Position numbers and translations under genes: made by a program
Notes under the pieces: model-generated
The model's database searches: none
Seen by the model: the letters and a program-made list of their open reading frames with translations, nothing else
What the model was told of the DNA's origin: nothing
In this document: positions 1 to 9,114 of the stretch, piece after piece
Layout: each line of letters starts with the position of its first letter
How positions within the stretch are numbered: position 1 is the first letter of the stretch
Assembly: GCA_945861765.1 (NCBI GenBank)
Contig: CAMAWP010000013.1
Span: 1-51,960, forward strand
Source: Akkermansia muciniphila
Lineage (GTDB): Bacteria > Verrucomicrobiota > Verrucomicrobiia > Limisphaerales > SIBE01
Reading direction: 5' to 3'
Length of the DNA stretch: 51,960 bases

Positions 1-127
1 CCTGGTCGGGTGTGCATTTGGCTTCCTGCAAGCACAGCACGTCGGGTTTTTCGGCGTCGAGGAATTCAAGAAAGTTCTTCTTCAACACGGCCCGCAGGCC
101 GTTGACGTTCCAGGAAATCAATTTCAT
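1..127 (-). CDS. xth: Exodeoxyribonuclease III, N-terminal part (runs off the window)
   Basis: Only the first 42 codons lie in the window; the gene continues past base 1. The translation begins [19 protein letters not shown] and continues to LCLQEAKC, which is the conserved start of ExoIII/AP endonucleases: SWNVNGLRA, then LQE with the metal-binding glutamate. The family removes abasic sites and 3' blocks in base excision repair. The ATG at 127-125 matches the usual family N-terminus. It is divergent from the ccoI gene, with about 160 bases between them that hold no other recognisable gene. The family call is firm from these residues; nothing can be said about the rest of the protein. Confidence 0.85.
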   Translation of the reverse strand, partial: MKLISWNVNGLRAVLKKNFLEFLDAEKPDVLCLQEAKCTPDQ

Positions 128-291
128 GGCGCGCAGATTAGTGGAAGGGGCCGGCGGGGACAATCTTCGGCGGTTTGATTGTCCGACGGGGAATGGGGGT
201 GTCCGAGTCAGGACAAAATATGGTTAGTCTATGCTAATAGACGCCCAGCCGGACGGACGTTTATTGGCGATGATGGGGGTGAACGACAGGT

Positions 292-2799
292 TTGAATACG
301 ACCGCTAAAGCACTCGAAGTCGCCGAGGCCAGCGCGCATTTGTCAGAAGTGCGCGAGGCCGAAACGCATCCGCTTTGCTATCATTGTGGAGCTCCCTGCC
401 GTACGGGCGGGTTCGTTCAGGAGGAAAAACCATTCTGTTGTCGCGGCTGTTTGACCGTCTTTGAACTGCTCACAGAAAACGGCCTTACTGACTTTTACAA
501 GCTGAACGAGTTCGCCGGCGTCCGCGTCAACGGCACAACAAGGAATGACCAGTTCAAGTTTCTCGACGAACCCGCAGTCCGGGAGCGCCTGGTAGATTTT
601 GCTGGGCCGACACTCACGCGGATTACGCTGCACATCCCGGCCATCCATTGCATCGCCTGCGTCTGGCTTTTGGAAAACCTGTTCCGCCTCCAACCCGGCA
701 TCGGGCAATCACAGGTCAATTTCCCGCGCAAGGAAGTGGCCATCGCGTTTCACCCGGCGCAGGTGAAGCTGAGCGCGGTCATCGCCCTGTTGGCGTCGCT
801 CGGTTACGAGCCGGAGTTGAAGCTCTCCGCGCTCGACGCCAAACCTCACACCCGCACGGCGCGACGCTTGTGGATGCAACTGGGCATCGCGGGCTTCGCT
901 TTCGGCAACATCATGCTCTTCAGCGTCTCGGCGTATTTCGGGTTGGACGCGTTCGCCGGTCCCGGTTTTCGCCGGATGGTTGGCGCCATCAGCCTGATCC
1001 TGGCATTGCCAGTGGTGATTTACAGCGCGCTGGATTACTGGCGCGCGGCCTGGACGAGCCTGCGGCAACGGTTGCTGAACATTGACGTGCCTATCGCGGC
1101 AGGCATTGCGGCGATCTTCGCACAAAGCAGCTACGAAGTTTTTGCGGGGCTAGGCAACGGCTATTTCGATTCGTTGTGCGGCCTGATTTTCTTCCTGCTT
1201 TGCGGGAGACTGTTTCAGCAGAAAAGCTTCGACCGGCTGGCGTTTGATCGCGATTACAAATCATTTTTCCCGTTGTCGGTGACGCGCAAAAGCGGCCGCG
1301 GCGAGGAGCAAGTCTCTCTCGCACAACTGGCCATCGGCGACCGGCTAACCATCCGCAACGGCGAACTTATTCCCGCCGACGCGCGACTCGTGAACGGGCC
1401 AGCGTTGGTTGATTACAGCTTCGTCACCGGCGAATCCGAACCGGTGGCGAAACAACCGGACGATTATCTTCACGCGGGCGGACGCCAGATGGGCGGCGCG
1501 ATCGAAGTCGAAATCGTCAAAGCCGTGTCGCAAAGCTACCTCACGTCGCTGTGGAATCAGGATGCGTTCCGCAAGAACAAGGGCGAGGCGCTCAACACGC
1601 TCACCAACAAATACAGCCAGCGTTTCACGAAGTGGGTCATCCTGACCGCCATCGGCGCGGCAATTTTCTGGGCGTTCGTGAACCCGGCGATTGCGTTGAA
1701 GGCTTTTACCTCCGTGTTGATTGTGGCGTGCCCCTGCGCGCTGGCCCTGGCCGCGCCGTTTGCACTGGGCACGGCCCAGCGGGTATTGGCGCGACGGAAT
1801 ATTTTTCTCAAGAACCCGTATGTGCTCGAAACGCTCGCCCAGGTGGATGCCATTGCCTTCGACAAGACGGGGACGCTCACGGCGCCCGGTGCCAGCGGCG
1901 TGACCTGGCACGGTATCGGACTGACGGAAACCGAAGAGCGCTGGTTGTATTCGATGACGAGGCACTCGACGCACCCGCTGCCGGTGCGAATCGGTGAAGC
2001 CATCACGAAGAATCATTTTCCCGAACCCGTGCGGTCGTTTCTCGAGACAACGGGTTGCGGCATGGAGGGAAGTGTGGCTGGGCATGAAATCTGGATGGGT
2101 TCGCCCGCCTGGCTGGAGTCGCGGAATGTGGCTTGTAGCCGCCGAGGTAACGAGGCGGAGGTCAGCCCGAACTTGGGCAGCGTCGTTCATGTGGCGCTGA
2201 ACGGGAAGTATCGTGGGTATTTTGTGCTGGTCAGTGCGCTGCGACCGGAGGCGAAACGACTGATAGCAGGTTTGGCTGAGTGGGTGCAGGTGGCGCTGTT
2301 GAGCGGGGACAACGAAAAGGAGCGCAGTCGTTTCGCCACCTTGTTGGGCGATGGCACGGCCCTGCGGTTTAATCAAAGCTCGCTCGACAAGTTGAATTTC
2401 ATCAAGCGATGGCAGGAATCCGGTCGGACCGTGATGATGGTGGGCGATGGCCTGAACGACGCGGGCGCGTTGCGACAGAGCGACGTGGGCGTGGCGGTCG
2501 TGGAAAACGTGAGCGCCTTTTCTCCTGCGAGCGATGTGATTCTGGCGGCGGGCATGGTGTCGCGCACGCCCGAGGTATTGCGCTACGCGCGGCAATCCGT
2601 GCGCGTGGTGCAGGCGGCGTTTCTCATTTCGGCGCTCTACAACTTGCTGGGCATCGCGATCGCCGCGAGCGGGAAACTTTCGCCCGTCGTGTGCGCGATA
2701 TTGATGCCCGTGAGTTCAGTGACGGTGGTGGCGTTCGCGTGCGGTGCGGCGGCCTGGCTGGGGCGACGAACGTTCGACAAAAAGGAGGCGCACTCATGA
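292..2799 (+). CDS. ccoI: Copper-translocating P1B-type ATPase CcoI/FixI
   Basis: 835-residue heavy-metal P-type ATPase. The N-terminus has a cysteine-rich segment (CYHCGAPC and CCRGC, about residues 29-60) typical of FixI/CcoI, then a divergent metal-binding domain with CIAC. Further on come the TGES actuator motif, the CPC membrane metal site (Cys480, Cys482), the phosphorylated DKTGTL (Asp524) and a GDGLNDAGAL hinge motif. CcoI proteins supply copper to the cbb3 oxidase; that role is inferred from the immediate neighbours ccoS and ccoNO. The start is a TTG at 292; no better in-frame ATG was seen nearby, so the exact start is uncertain. Its stop overlaps ccoS as ATGA. Confidence 0.93.
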   Translation: MNTTAKALEVAEASAHLSEVREAETHPLCYHCGAPCRTGGFVQEEKPFCCRGCLTVFELLTENGLTDFYKLNEFAGVRVNGTTRNDQFKFLDEPAVRERLVDFAGPTLTRITLHIPAIHCIACVWLLENLFRLQPGIGQSQVNFPRKEVAIAFHPAQVKLSAVIALLASLGYEPELKLSALDAKPHTRTARRLWMQLGIAGFAFGNIMLFSVSAYFGLDAFAGPGFRRMVGAISLILALPVVIYSALDYWRAAWTSLRQRLLNIDVPIAAGIAAIFAQSSYEVFAGLGNGYFDSLCGLIFFLLCGRLFQQKSFDRLAFDRDYKSFFPLSVTRKSGRGEEQVSLAQLAIGDRLTIRNGELIPADARLVNGPALVDYSFVTGESEPVAKQPDDYLHAGGRQMGGAIEVEIVKAVSQSYLTSLWNQDAFRKNKGEALNTLTNKYSQRFTKWVILTAIGAAIFWAFVNPAIALKAFTSVLIVACPCALALAAPFALGTAQRVLARRNIFLKNPYVLETLAQVDAIAFDKTGTLTAPGASGVTWHGIGLTETEERWLYSMTRHSTHPLPVRIGEAITKNHFPEPVRSFLETTGCGMEGSVAGHEIWMGSPAWLESRNVACSRRGNEAEVSPNLGSVVHVALNGKYRGYFVLVSALRPEAKRLIAGLAEWVQVALLSGDNEKERSRFATLLGDGTALRFNQSSLDKLNFIKRWQESGRTVMMVGDGLNDAGALRQSDVGVAVVENVSAFSPASDVILAAGMVSRTPEVLRYARQSVRVVQAAFLISALYNLLGIAIAASGKLSPVVCAILMPVSSVTVVAFACGAAAWLGRRTFDKKEAHS

Positions 2800-2990
2800 T
2801 TATTATCTTTCTCCTCATCCCGCTAAGCATCGTCATCGCGCTCTTCTTTCTGGGCGCGTTCATCTGGGCAGTGCGCTCCGGCCAGTACGAGGATACGTGC
2901 ACCCCCGCGATGCGTTTGTTGCTGGAGGAAACCAAAACCGAGAAGCCCGAAAGCGAAGCGATTATTAAACCCGACTCCGATTCCAAATGA
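2796..2990 (+). CDS. ccoS: cbb3 oxidase maturation protein CcoS
   Basis: 64 residues with one N-terminal membrane segment (MIIIFLLIPLSIVIALFFLG) followed by FIWAVRSGQYED, the hallmark of the CcoS/FixS family. CcoS is needed for cofactor insertion (heme and copper) into the cbb3 oxidase. Translation is probably coupled on both sides: the ATG overlaps the ccoI stop (2796-2799) and its TGA overlaps the ccoNO ATG (2987-2990). A GGAGG Shine-Dalgarno precedes it inside the end of ccoI. The charged C-terminal tail carries no motif. Confidence 0.92.
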   Translation: MIIIFLLIPLSIVIALFFLGAFIWAVRSGQYEDTCTPAMRLLLEETKTEKPESEAIIKPDSDSK

Positions 2991-5155
2991 ACCCGAACAT
3001 CGAAACCTTCAAATACGACAACCGCATCGTCCGCGCATTTGCGATCGCCACCATCATTTGGGGCCTCGTGGGCTTCAGCGCGGGATTGCTGATCGCCTGC
3101 CAGTTGTTCTGGCCGGACCTGAACTTGAACCTTCAGTTCACCACGTTCGGCCGGTTGCGCCCGCTGCACACCAACGCCGTCATCTTCGCATTCGTGGGCA
3201 ACGGCATGTTCATGGGCATCTATTACTCGCTGCAACGACTCTGCAAAGCGCGGATGTTCAGCGATTTCTTGAGCTGGGTGAATTTCTGGGGTTGGCAGGC
3301 GATCATCGTCGGCGCGGCCATCACGCTGCCGCTCGGCCTCACCACCAGCAAGGAATACGCGGAATTGGAATGGCCGATTGACATCGCCATCGCGCTGATC
3401 TGGGTGGTGTTCACCGTGAATCTGATGGGCACGATCCTCAAGCGCCGCGAAAAACATCTCTACGTCGCCATCTGGTTTTACATCGCCACGGCCCTCACCG
3501 TCGCGATGCTGCACATCGTCAATTCGCTCGCGATGCCGGCGAGCGCGTTCAAGAGCTACTCCTTCTACGCGGGCGTGCAGGATGCGCTCGTGCAATGGTG
3601 GTACGGCCACAACGCCGTGGCGTTCTTTCTCACCACGCCCTACCTCGGCCTGATGTATTACTTCCTGCCCAAGGCGGCGAACCGCCCGATCTTCAGCTAT
3701 CGGCTTTCAATTATTCACTTCTGGGCGCTGATCTTTATCTACATCTGGGCCGGGCCGCATCACCTGCTTTACACGGCGTTGCCGGATTGGGCGCAATCGC
3801 TCGGCATGGTGCTTTCACTCATGCTCATCGCGCCGTCGTGGGGCGGCATGTTGAACGGCTTGCTCACCTTGCGCGGTGCGTGGGACAAGGTGCGCACCGA
3901 GCCGATGTTGAAATTCATGGTCGTGGCGCTGACGGCTTACGGCATGGCGACGCTCGAAGGGCCGATGCTCGCGATCAAATCAGTGAACTCGCTGTCTCAT
4001 TACACGGACTGGACCATTGCCCACGTCCACACCGGCGCGCTCGGCTGGAACGGCTTTTTCACCTTCTCGATGCTCTACTGGCTGTTCCCGCGCATGTGGA
4101 ACACGAAGTTGTATTCCGTGAAGCTGGCGAACTGGCATTTCTGGATCGCGCTCCTCGGCATGATGTTTTACGTGGTGCCGATGTATGCCAGCGGCATCGT
4201 GCAGGGTTTGATGTGGAAACAATTCACGCCGGAAGGATTTCTGCAATATCCCAATTTCCTCGAAACCGTGGTGCAAATCGTGCCGCTCTACAAGCTGCGC
4301 GCTATCGGCGGGTCGCTCTACCTCATCGGCGCGTTTATAATGGCATATAATCTCTGGCGCACGGCGCGCGCGGGCAAGTTCGAGCCGGAGACCGAAGCGC
4401 AGGCCGCGCCGCTCTCGCAGGCCACGCACGCGGAAGAGCCGCATCCGTACAAGCATCGCTGGCTCGAAGCCAAGCCCATCACGCTCTCCGTGCTCGCCTT
4501 GGTGACGGTGGCCATCGGGGGTCTGGTCGAGATCGTGCCGATGTTCCTCATCGAGTCGAACGTGCCCACCATCACGAGTGTTAAACCGTACACTCCGCTG
4601 GAGACGATGGGGCGCGACATCTACATCCGCGAAGGCTGCGTTGGCTGCCATTCGCAAATGATCCGCCCGTTCCGCAGCGAAACCGAGCGCTACGGCGATT
4701 ATTCCAAAGCCGGCGAGTTCGTCTATGATCACCCGTTCCTCTGGGGCTCGAAGCGCACCGGGCCGGATTTGCATCGCGAAGGCGGCAAGTATCCCGATGC
4801 CTGGCATTTCAACCACATGGACGATCCGGGCAGCACGTCGCCCGGCTCGATCATGCCGCGCTACCCGTGGTTGCTGACGCAAAAGATCGAGACGAACGCG
4901 ATCGCCCCGCGCATCGCCGCGCTTCGGAAGGTTGGTGTCCCCTACCCTGCGGGTTACGAAAACGGCGACGCCCAAAAGGATTTGGCCGCACAGGCCGCCA
5001 ACGTGGTACTAAACCTCAAGGTCGGCTCCGTGGAATCCACTCCCGACCGCGAAATCATCGCCCTCATCGCCTACCTGCAACGCCTCGGCACAGACATCAA
5101 AGCGCAGCCCGCCACCGCACCGGCGGCGCCCACACCCGCAGCCCTCAACAACTGA
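2987..5155 (+). CDS. ccoNO: Fused cytochrome cbb3 oxidase subunits I and II (CcoN-CcoO)
   Basis: 722 residues. The first ~470 are the multi-span heme-copper oxidase subunit I, with the conserved histidine stretches (RPLHTNAV, WYGHNAVAFFLT, GPHHLLYTALPDW, HVHTGALGWNGF). After a short charged linker (about 455-490) comes one more membrane span and a CcoO domain with the mono-heme site Cys551-Val-Gly-Cys554-His555 followed by SQMIRPF. Separate ccoN and ccoO genes are the classical form; single-chain fusions occur in several phyla. The product reduces O2 to water with high affinity and pumps protons across the inner membrane. It sits second in the tight operon, with ATGA coupling to ccoS. Confidence 0.95.
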   Translation: MNPNIETFKYDNRIVRAFAIATIIWGLVGFSAGLLIACQLFWPDLNLNLQFTTFGRLRPLHTNAVIFAFVGNGMFMGIYYSLQRLCKARMFSDFLSWVNFWGWQAIIVGAAITLPLGLTTSKEYAELEWPIDIAIALIWVVFTVNLMGTILKRREKHLYVAIWFYIATALTVAMLHIVNSLAMPASAFKSYSFYAGVQDALVQWWYGHNAVAFFLTTPYLGLMYYFLPKAANRPIFSYRLSIIHFWALIFIYIWAGPHHLLYTALPDWAQSLGMVLSLMLIAPSWGGMLNGLLTLRGAWDKVRTEPMLKFMVVALTAYGMATLEGPMLAIKSVNSLSHYTDWTIAHVHTGALGWNGFFTFSMLYWLFPRMWNTKLYSVKLANWHFWIALLGMMFYVVPMYASGIVQGLMWKQFTPEGFLQYPNFLETVVQIVPLYKLRAIGGSLYLIGAFIMAYNLWRTARAGKFEPETEAQAAPLSQATHAEEPHPYKHRWLEAKPITLSVLALVTVAIGGLVEIVPMFLIESNVPTITSVKPYTPLETMGRDIYIREGCVGCHSQMIRPFRSETERYGDYSKAGEFVYDHPFLWGSKRTGPDLHREGGKYPDAWHFNHMDDPGSTSPGSIMPRYPWLLTQKIETNAIAPRIAALRKVGVPYPAGYENGDAQKDLAAQAANVVLNLKVGSVESTPDREIIALIAYLQRLGTDIKAQPATAPAAPTPAALNN

Positions 5156-5161
5156 CGCGTT

Positions 5162-5353
5162 ATGGTCAAAAATGTTCTTTGCGATATCAACGGCGTCGAA
5201 GTTTACGGTGTCATTTCCATCTGCCTGTTTTTTACGGTCTTCACCACCGCCGTGGTGTGGACCGCGTTTTTGAAAAAACCATTTCTAAAATCTATGAGCA
5301 TCCTGCCGTTGAACGACGGCGAGCGCAAAACGAAAGGTCAATCCCATGAATAG
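5162..5353 (+). CDS. ccoQ: CcoQ-like small membrane subunit of cbb3 oxidase
   Basis: 63 residues with one hydrophobic span (about residues 16-36, VISICLFFTVFTTAVVW) and a short charged tail. Sequence similarity alone would not identify it. The call rests on size, single span and position between ccoNO and ccoP, exactly where CcoQ lies in other cbb3 operons. CcoQ stabilises the binding of CcoP to the core. Its end overlaps the ccoP start by 8 bases, which supports it being translated. Confidence 0.75.
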   Translation: MVKNVLCDINGVEVYGVISICLFFTVFTTAVVWTAFLKKPFLKSMSILPLNDGERKTKGQSHE

Positions 5354-5933
5354 CGAACCCCCGGACGGAAAACTCCTCGACCACGAAATTGACGACATCC
5401 GCGAACTCGACAACCTGCTCCCCCGCTGGTGGGTGTGGTTGTTCAACCTGACCATCGTGTACGGCGTGCTCTATCTCGGTTATTATCACGTCTTCAAGGT
5501 CGGCGACCTCCAGTCCGCCGAGTACGCCAAGGAAACCAAAGTGGGCGAGCAGCTCAAAAGCGCCGCGATCACGAAGTTCGAGTCCGGCATCGCAATGCTG
5601 ACACCAACCACTGAGCCGACCACGTTGACCGAAGGCCGCCAAATCTTCACCACCTATTGCGCGCCGTGTCATCGCCCCGACGGCGGCGGGCTGGTCGGCC
5701 CGAATCTCTGTGACGACTACTGGATTCACGGCTCGAACTATGTGGACAACGTGAAAATCATCATCGAAGGCGTGCCGGCTAAAGGGATGTTGACCTGGCG
5801 CGGCGTGCTCAACCCGAATCAAATCAAAGCCGTGAGCAGCTACATTTACACATTCCGGGGCACGCACCCGCCGAATCCCAAGCCGGCGGAAAACACCGTC
5901 CAGGCGCCAACCGGGCCGAGCGCGTTTGAATAA
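5346..5933 (+). CDS. ccoP: cbb3 oxidase subunit III (CcoP) with a single heme site
   Basis: 195 residues. The N-terminus has the family pattern DHEIDDIRELDNLLPRWW followed by one membrane span (WLFNLTIVYGVLYLGYYHVF), then a periplasmic cytochrome c domain. Only one CxxCH is present (Cys105, Cys108, His109, CAPCHRPDGGG), with later methionines available as the axial ligand. Classical proteobacterial CcoP is about 300 residues and carries two hemes, so this is a short mono-heme form. It passes electrons from soluble cytochrome c to CcoO. It overlaps ccoQ and abuts ccoG (TAA directly followed by ATG). Confidence 0.92.
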   Translation: MNSEPPDGKLLDHEIDDIRELDNLLPRWWVWLFNLTIVYGVLYLGYYHVFKVGDLQSAEYAKETKVGEQLKSAAITKFESGIAMLTPTTEPTTLTEGRQIFTTYCAPCHRPDGGGLVGPNLCDDYWIHGSNYVDNVKIIIEGVPAKGMLTWRGVLNPNQIKAVSSYIYTFRGTHPPNPKPAENTVQAPTGPSAFE

Positions 5934-7412
5934 ATGACCGCTGTGCCGCCAAAAAAATCCGACGCCAAAACCCCACCTTCCGGCCCGGTGCAGAAAATTA
6001 AGCTGGAAGATTTCCGCGACCACCTGACCACCGCCGACAAACTGGGCCACCGGAAATGGGTTTATGCCAAGGCACCGCACGGTCAATGGACTAACCGCCG
6101 TACGTGGTTGAGCTGGCTGCTCATCGGCATCATGTTTGCCGGGCCGTTCATCTCCATCAACGGCAACCCGCTGCTCATGATGAACATTGTCGAACGGCGC
6201 TTCTCGATACTCGGGCAGCTCTTCTGGCCGCAGGACATGGTCATTTTCGCCGTGGCGATGCTCATCTTCATCACGGGCATCATCATTTTCACCACGGCGT
6301 ACGGACGACTTTGGTGCGGCTGGACCTGTCCGCAGACGGTGATGATGGAAATGGTCTTCCGCAAACTCGAATACTGGATCGAAGGTGACGCGACCGCGCA
6401 ACGCCAGCTCGCCGCCGCGCCCTGGACCGTGCGAAAATTCGCGAAAAAGTCTTTCAAGCTTGGGATCTTTTTCGTGCTGTCGTTCATCATCGGCAACACG
6501 CTGCTCGCCTACATCATCGGCAGCGACGCGCTTCTCCAGATCATCACCGACGATCCGCGCCGGCACATCGCAGGACTGACGTTCATGGTGCTGTTCACGC
6601 TGTTGTTTTTCGCCATCTTCGCCCGCTTTCGCGAACAAGCCTGCACGTTCATCTGCCCGTACGGCCGTTTGCAGGCGACGATGCTCGACGAAAATTCCAT
6701 GGTCGTCGCTTACGACCACAATCGCGGCGAGCAGCGCGGAAAGCTGCTCCGCAATCAAAAGCTCGTAGAGCGCATCGCCACGGGTCACGGCGACTGCATT
6801 GATTGCCACCAGTGCGTCGCGGTCTGCCCCACCGGCATTGATATTCGGAACGGATTGCAGATGGAGTGCGTGCATTGCACCGCCTGTATTGACGCTTGCG
6901 ACGACGTAATGGACAAAGTCGGGGCGCCGCGCGGATTGATCCGTTACGCCTCGCTGAACAGCATCGAGAAGGGCGAGCCGTTCCGGATCACGCCGCGCAT
7001 GAAAGCCTACGGGATTGTGCTGGGCGCGTTGATCACTTTGTTTCTCGTGCTGGTCTTCACGCGCCCGATGGTGGAAGCCATTCTCCTCCGCGCGCCCGGA
7101 GCGATGTTCGAACAAACCGCCGACGGCCAGATTGAAAATCTCTACACGCTCAAGCTTGTGAACAAAACCATGCGCGACCTGCCGGTGAGCTTGAAGCTGG
7201 ACGATTCCACCGCCTCGCTCCAGGTCATGGGCGACGAACATCTCGTCGTGCCCGCCGGCAAACTAGTCGCCACCTCCGTACTCATCAAGCTCGATAAATC
7301 CGCCCTCACCGGCACAACGACCAAGCTGAAGGTGGGCGTTTATTCCGAAGGCAAACGAGTGCAAACCGTAAAAACTGTTTTTGTCGGCCCGCGCCCCAAA
7401 CTTGAACCCTAA
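5934..7412 (+). CDS. ccoG: cbb3 oxidase accessory protein CcoG (membrane ferredoxin)
   Basis: 492 residues. After an N-terminal tail come membrane spans, the CGWTCPQTV segment and a duplicated 4Fe-4S ferredoxin region (CIDCHQCVAVCPTG, then CVHCTACIDACD), another span and a C-terminal Ig-like domain. This is the FixG/CcoG/RdxA layout. CcoG acts in copper reduction or delivery during cbb3 assembly. The ATG immediately follows the ccoP stop, and its own stop immediately precedes fixH/ccoH, so the operon is read without gaps. Confidence 0.94.
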   Translation: MTAVPPKKSDAKTPPSGPVQKIKLEDFRDHLTTADKLGHRKWVYAKAPHGQWTNRRTWLSWLLIGIMFAGPFISINGNPLLMMNIVERRFSILGQLFWPQDMVIFAVAMLIFITGIIIFTTAYGRLWCGWTCPQTVMMEMVFRKLEYWIEGDATAQRQLAAAPWTVRKFAKKSFKLGIFFVLSFIIGNTLLAYIIGSDALLQIITDDPRRHIAGLTFMVLFTLLFFAIFARFREQACTFICPYGRLQATMLDENSMVVAYDHNRGEQRGKLLRNQKLVERIATGHGDCIDCHQCVAVCPTGIDIRNGLQMECVHCTACIDACDDVMDKVGAPRGLIRYASLNSIEKGEPFRITPRMKAYGIVLGALITLFLVLVFTRPMVEAILLRAPGAMFEQTADGQIENLYTLKLVNKTMRDLPVSLKLDDSTASLQVMGDEHLVVPAGKLVATSVLIKLDKSALTGTTTKLKVGVYSEGKRVQTVKTVFVGPRPKLEP

Positions 7413-7883
7413 ATGAATACCTCATCCCAAACTCGCAATCTCTGGCCGGCCTCCATCATCGGCTTTTTCGTTCTGGCCATCATCTTTCTGACGACCTTCA
7501 TCGCGTGGGCCGTGCATCAGCGTGAGGACCTCGTGTCCGCCAACTATTACGAGAATGAAGTTCGCTATCAGCAGCAGCTTGATTCCATGAACCGCTCACA
7601 ATCACTCGCCGTGCAAAGCGTCATCACCTACGAACCGGCACGTCAAAACATCGTCATCACTTTGCCGGCCGCGCATAGCCGCAGCGCGACGGGCAGCGTT
7701 CACCTGTATCGTCCCTCAGACGCGCGGCTGGATCGCGAAGTGCCGCTGACGTTGGACCCCGAGGGCATCCAAAGTCTCGACGCCAAGCAGCTTCAGGATG
7801 GACTCTGGAAGGTGCGCATAAAGTGGAACGCCAACGGTCAGGAGTATTTCCTCGATCAACCGGTCATCGTGACTTCTGGCTAG
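7413..7883 (+). CDS. ccoH: FixH/CcoH family cbb3 oxidase assembly protein
   Basis: 156 residues with one N-terminal membrane span (residues ~12-32, WPASIIGFFVLAIIFLTTFI) and the family feature DLVSANYYENEVRYQQQLD. The periplasmic C-terminal part is beta-rich and resembles the FixH domain ending in DGLWKVRIKW. FixH/CcoH proteins take part in early assembly of cbb3 oxidase. Its position directly after ccoG is standard for the family. Confidence 0.9.
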   Translation: MNTSSQTRNLWPASIIGFFVLAIIFLTTFIAWAVHQREDLVSANYYENEVRYQQQLDSMNRSQSLAVQSVITYEPARQNIVITLPAAHSRSATGSVHLYRPSDARLDREVPLTLDPEGIQSLDAKQLQDGLWKVRIKWNANGQEYFLDQPVIVTSG

Positions 7884-7893
7884 GATTTTTCGC

Positions 7894-8583
7894 ATGGAAC
7901 TCTGGACCGCCTTTTTACTCGGGTTCGTCGGCAGCGCGCACTGCGCTGGCATGTGCGGCCCGTTGGCCTTGGCGTTGCCCGGCGGCAGCAGCACCCGCGC
8001 AACATTTTTCGCCGGACGACTGCTCTACAACTTTGGGCGCATCATCACGTATGCAGTGATGGGGGCAGCGTTCGGTTTGGTTGGTCACGGTTTCGCCATC
8101 GCCGGATTGCAGCGTTGGGTGTCGCTGGTTGTTGGCGCGCTGATTCTCCTCGGCCTGCTGGTTTCACCGCGCTTCTCCAACGCCGTCCCCGTCACCCGCA
8201 CCGTAAACTGGCTGAAATCCGCGCTGGGATCACTTTTGCGTCGCCGCGCACTGAGTTCACTTTTCGGCATCGGCCTGCTCAACGGCTTGCTCCCTTGTGG
8301 TTTGGTTTACGTCGCGTGCGCTGGTGCCACCGCGTCCGGCAATGTTTTGTCGGGTATTCAATACATGATCGCCTTCGGGCTGGGCACGCTGCCGATGATG
8401 CTGGCGCTTTCGCTCGCCGGACACCGGCTCCAATTCGCCCTGCGGTTCAAAGTGCAACACCTCATCCGCCTCAGCCTCGCCATCGTGGGGCTGCTGCTGC
8501 TCCTGCGCGGCATGGCGCTGGGAATACCCTACGTCAGCCCCAAACTCCCGGCCCAGCCGACAGCAGCGAGTTGCTGCCATTAA
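7894..8583 (+). CDS. TauE/SafE-like (DsbD-like) membrane protein of the cbb3 operon
   Basis: 229 residues with about six hydrophobic spans. It starts MELWTAFLLGFVGSAHCAGM with a following CGPLALALPGG, and has an internal repeat-like NGLLPCGLVYVACAGA. This is the 'sulfite exporter TauE/SafE family' protein found at the end of many cbb3 operons. Its paired cysteine motifs (HCAGMCG and LPCG) suggest a role in copper or thiol handling for oxidase maturation. That function is inferred from context. It starts 10 bases after fixH/ccoH and is probably the last gene of the operon. Confidence 0.88.
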   Translation: MELWTAFLLGFVGSAHCAGMCGPLALALPGGSSTRATFFAGRLLYNFGRIITYAVMGAAFGLVGHGFAIAGLQRWVSLVVGALILLGLLVSPRFSNAVPVTRTVNWLKSALGSLLRRRALSSLFGIGLLNGLLPCGLVYVACAGATASGNVLSGIQYMIAFGLGTLPMMLALSLAGHRLQFALRFKVQHLIRLSLAIVGLLLLLRGMALGIPYVSPKLPAQPTAASCCH

Positions 8584-8639
8584 ACGCCACGCGCGTTGAC
8601 GATGCTCGCGCGAACGACTAGCTTGGCACTGGTTCAACC

Positions 8640-9023
8640 ATGATTGCCAACACTGTCTCCAAACCCACCGCCGCGCCGAGTTTTCGCACTGGCGACGAAC
8701 GGCTCATCAAGCTCACACCGGGCGCCGACAAAAAAGACGATGCGCTCCTCAACAAACAAGGGCGCACCAATGGCGTCCTGCGCGCGGCCGTGGTCGGCGG
8801 CTGTTCCGGCCTGCAATACAAGATGGATTTGCAGGACGGCCCGGCGAACCGCGATTTCCTCGTCGAATCCGCCGGCGTGCGCGTGGTCATGGATCCCAAA
8901 AGCGCGCTCTACGTCACCGGCAGCGAACTGGATTATATCGAGGCGCTCACCGACGGCGGCTTCAAGGTGAAGAACCCCAACGCGGCCACGAGTTGTTCGT
9001 GTGGCGAAAGTTTCAGCGCCTGA
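8640..9023 (+). CDS. A-type iron-sulfur carrier (IscA/SufA/ErpA family)
   Basis: 127 residues. The three cysteines that bind the cluster in A-type carriers are present: Cys55 in GGCSGLQY, and Cys119 and Cys121 in CSCGESF near the C-terminus. DFLVESAGVRVVMD followed by a GSELDYIE-like stretch also fits. The first ~20 residues are extra compared with IscA. These proteins pass Fe-S clusters to target enzymes. It precedes an HscB-like fragment, a pairing reminiscent of isc loci, although no iscU or hscA is in the window. An AT-rich hairpin with a T-run follows the stop. Confidence 0.92.
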   Translation: MIANTVSKPTAAPSFRTGDERLIKLTPGADKKDDALLNKQGRTNGVLRAAVVGGCSGLQYKMDLQDGPANRDFLVESAGVRVVMDPKSALYVTGSELDYIEALTDGGFKVKNPNAATSCSCGESFSA

Positions 9024-9024
9024 T

Positions 9025-9114
9025 CAATTCAAAATTAAAAATGCAAAATGTAAAATCGAAACCAGCGCGATGTTCTGGTCTGGTTTTTTAATTTGTAATG
9101 TTTAATTTTTAATT
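9025..9114 (+). terminator. AT-rich palindromic terminator after the A-type carrier
   Basis: The intergenic stretch is an imperfect inverted repeat. The left arm (about 9025-9056) is rich in AATTAAAAATG-like words and the right arm (about 9089-9114) holds their complement. At its centre AAACCAG (9059-9065) pairs with CTGGTTT (9080-9086), followed by a run of T to 9089. It can act as a rho-independent terminator for the carrier gene. The AT-rich outer arms look like a small dispersed palindromic element. Confidence 0.6.

Noticed and set aside
1345..2595. Long open frame antisense to ccoI
   Set aside because: The same GC-rich antisense effect; no motif, while the sense strand has all P-type ATPase motifs.
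5292..7241. Long open frame antisense to ccoP and ccoG
   Set aside because: It is the mirror of GC-rich coding sequence; its His/Arg/Asp-rich translation is typical of an antisense artefact.
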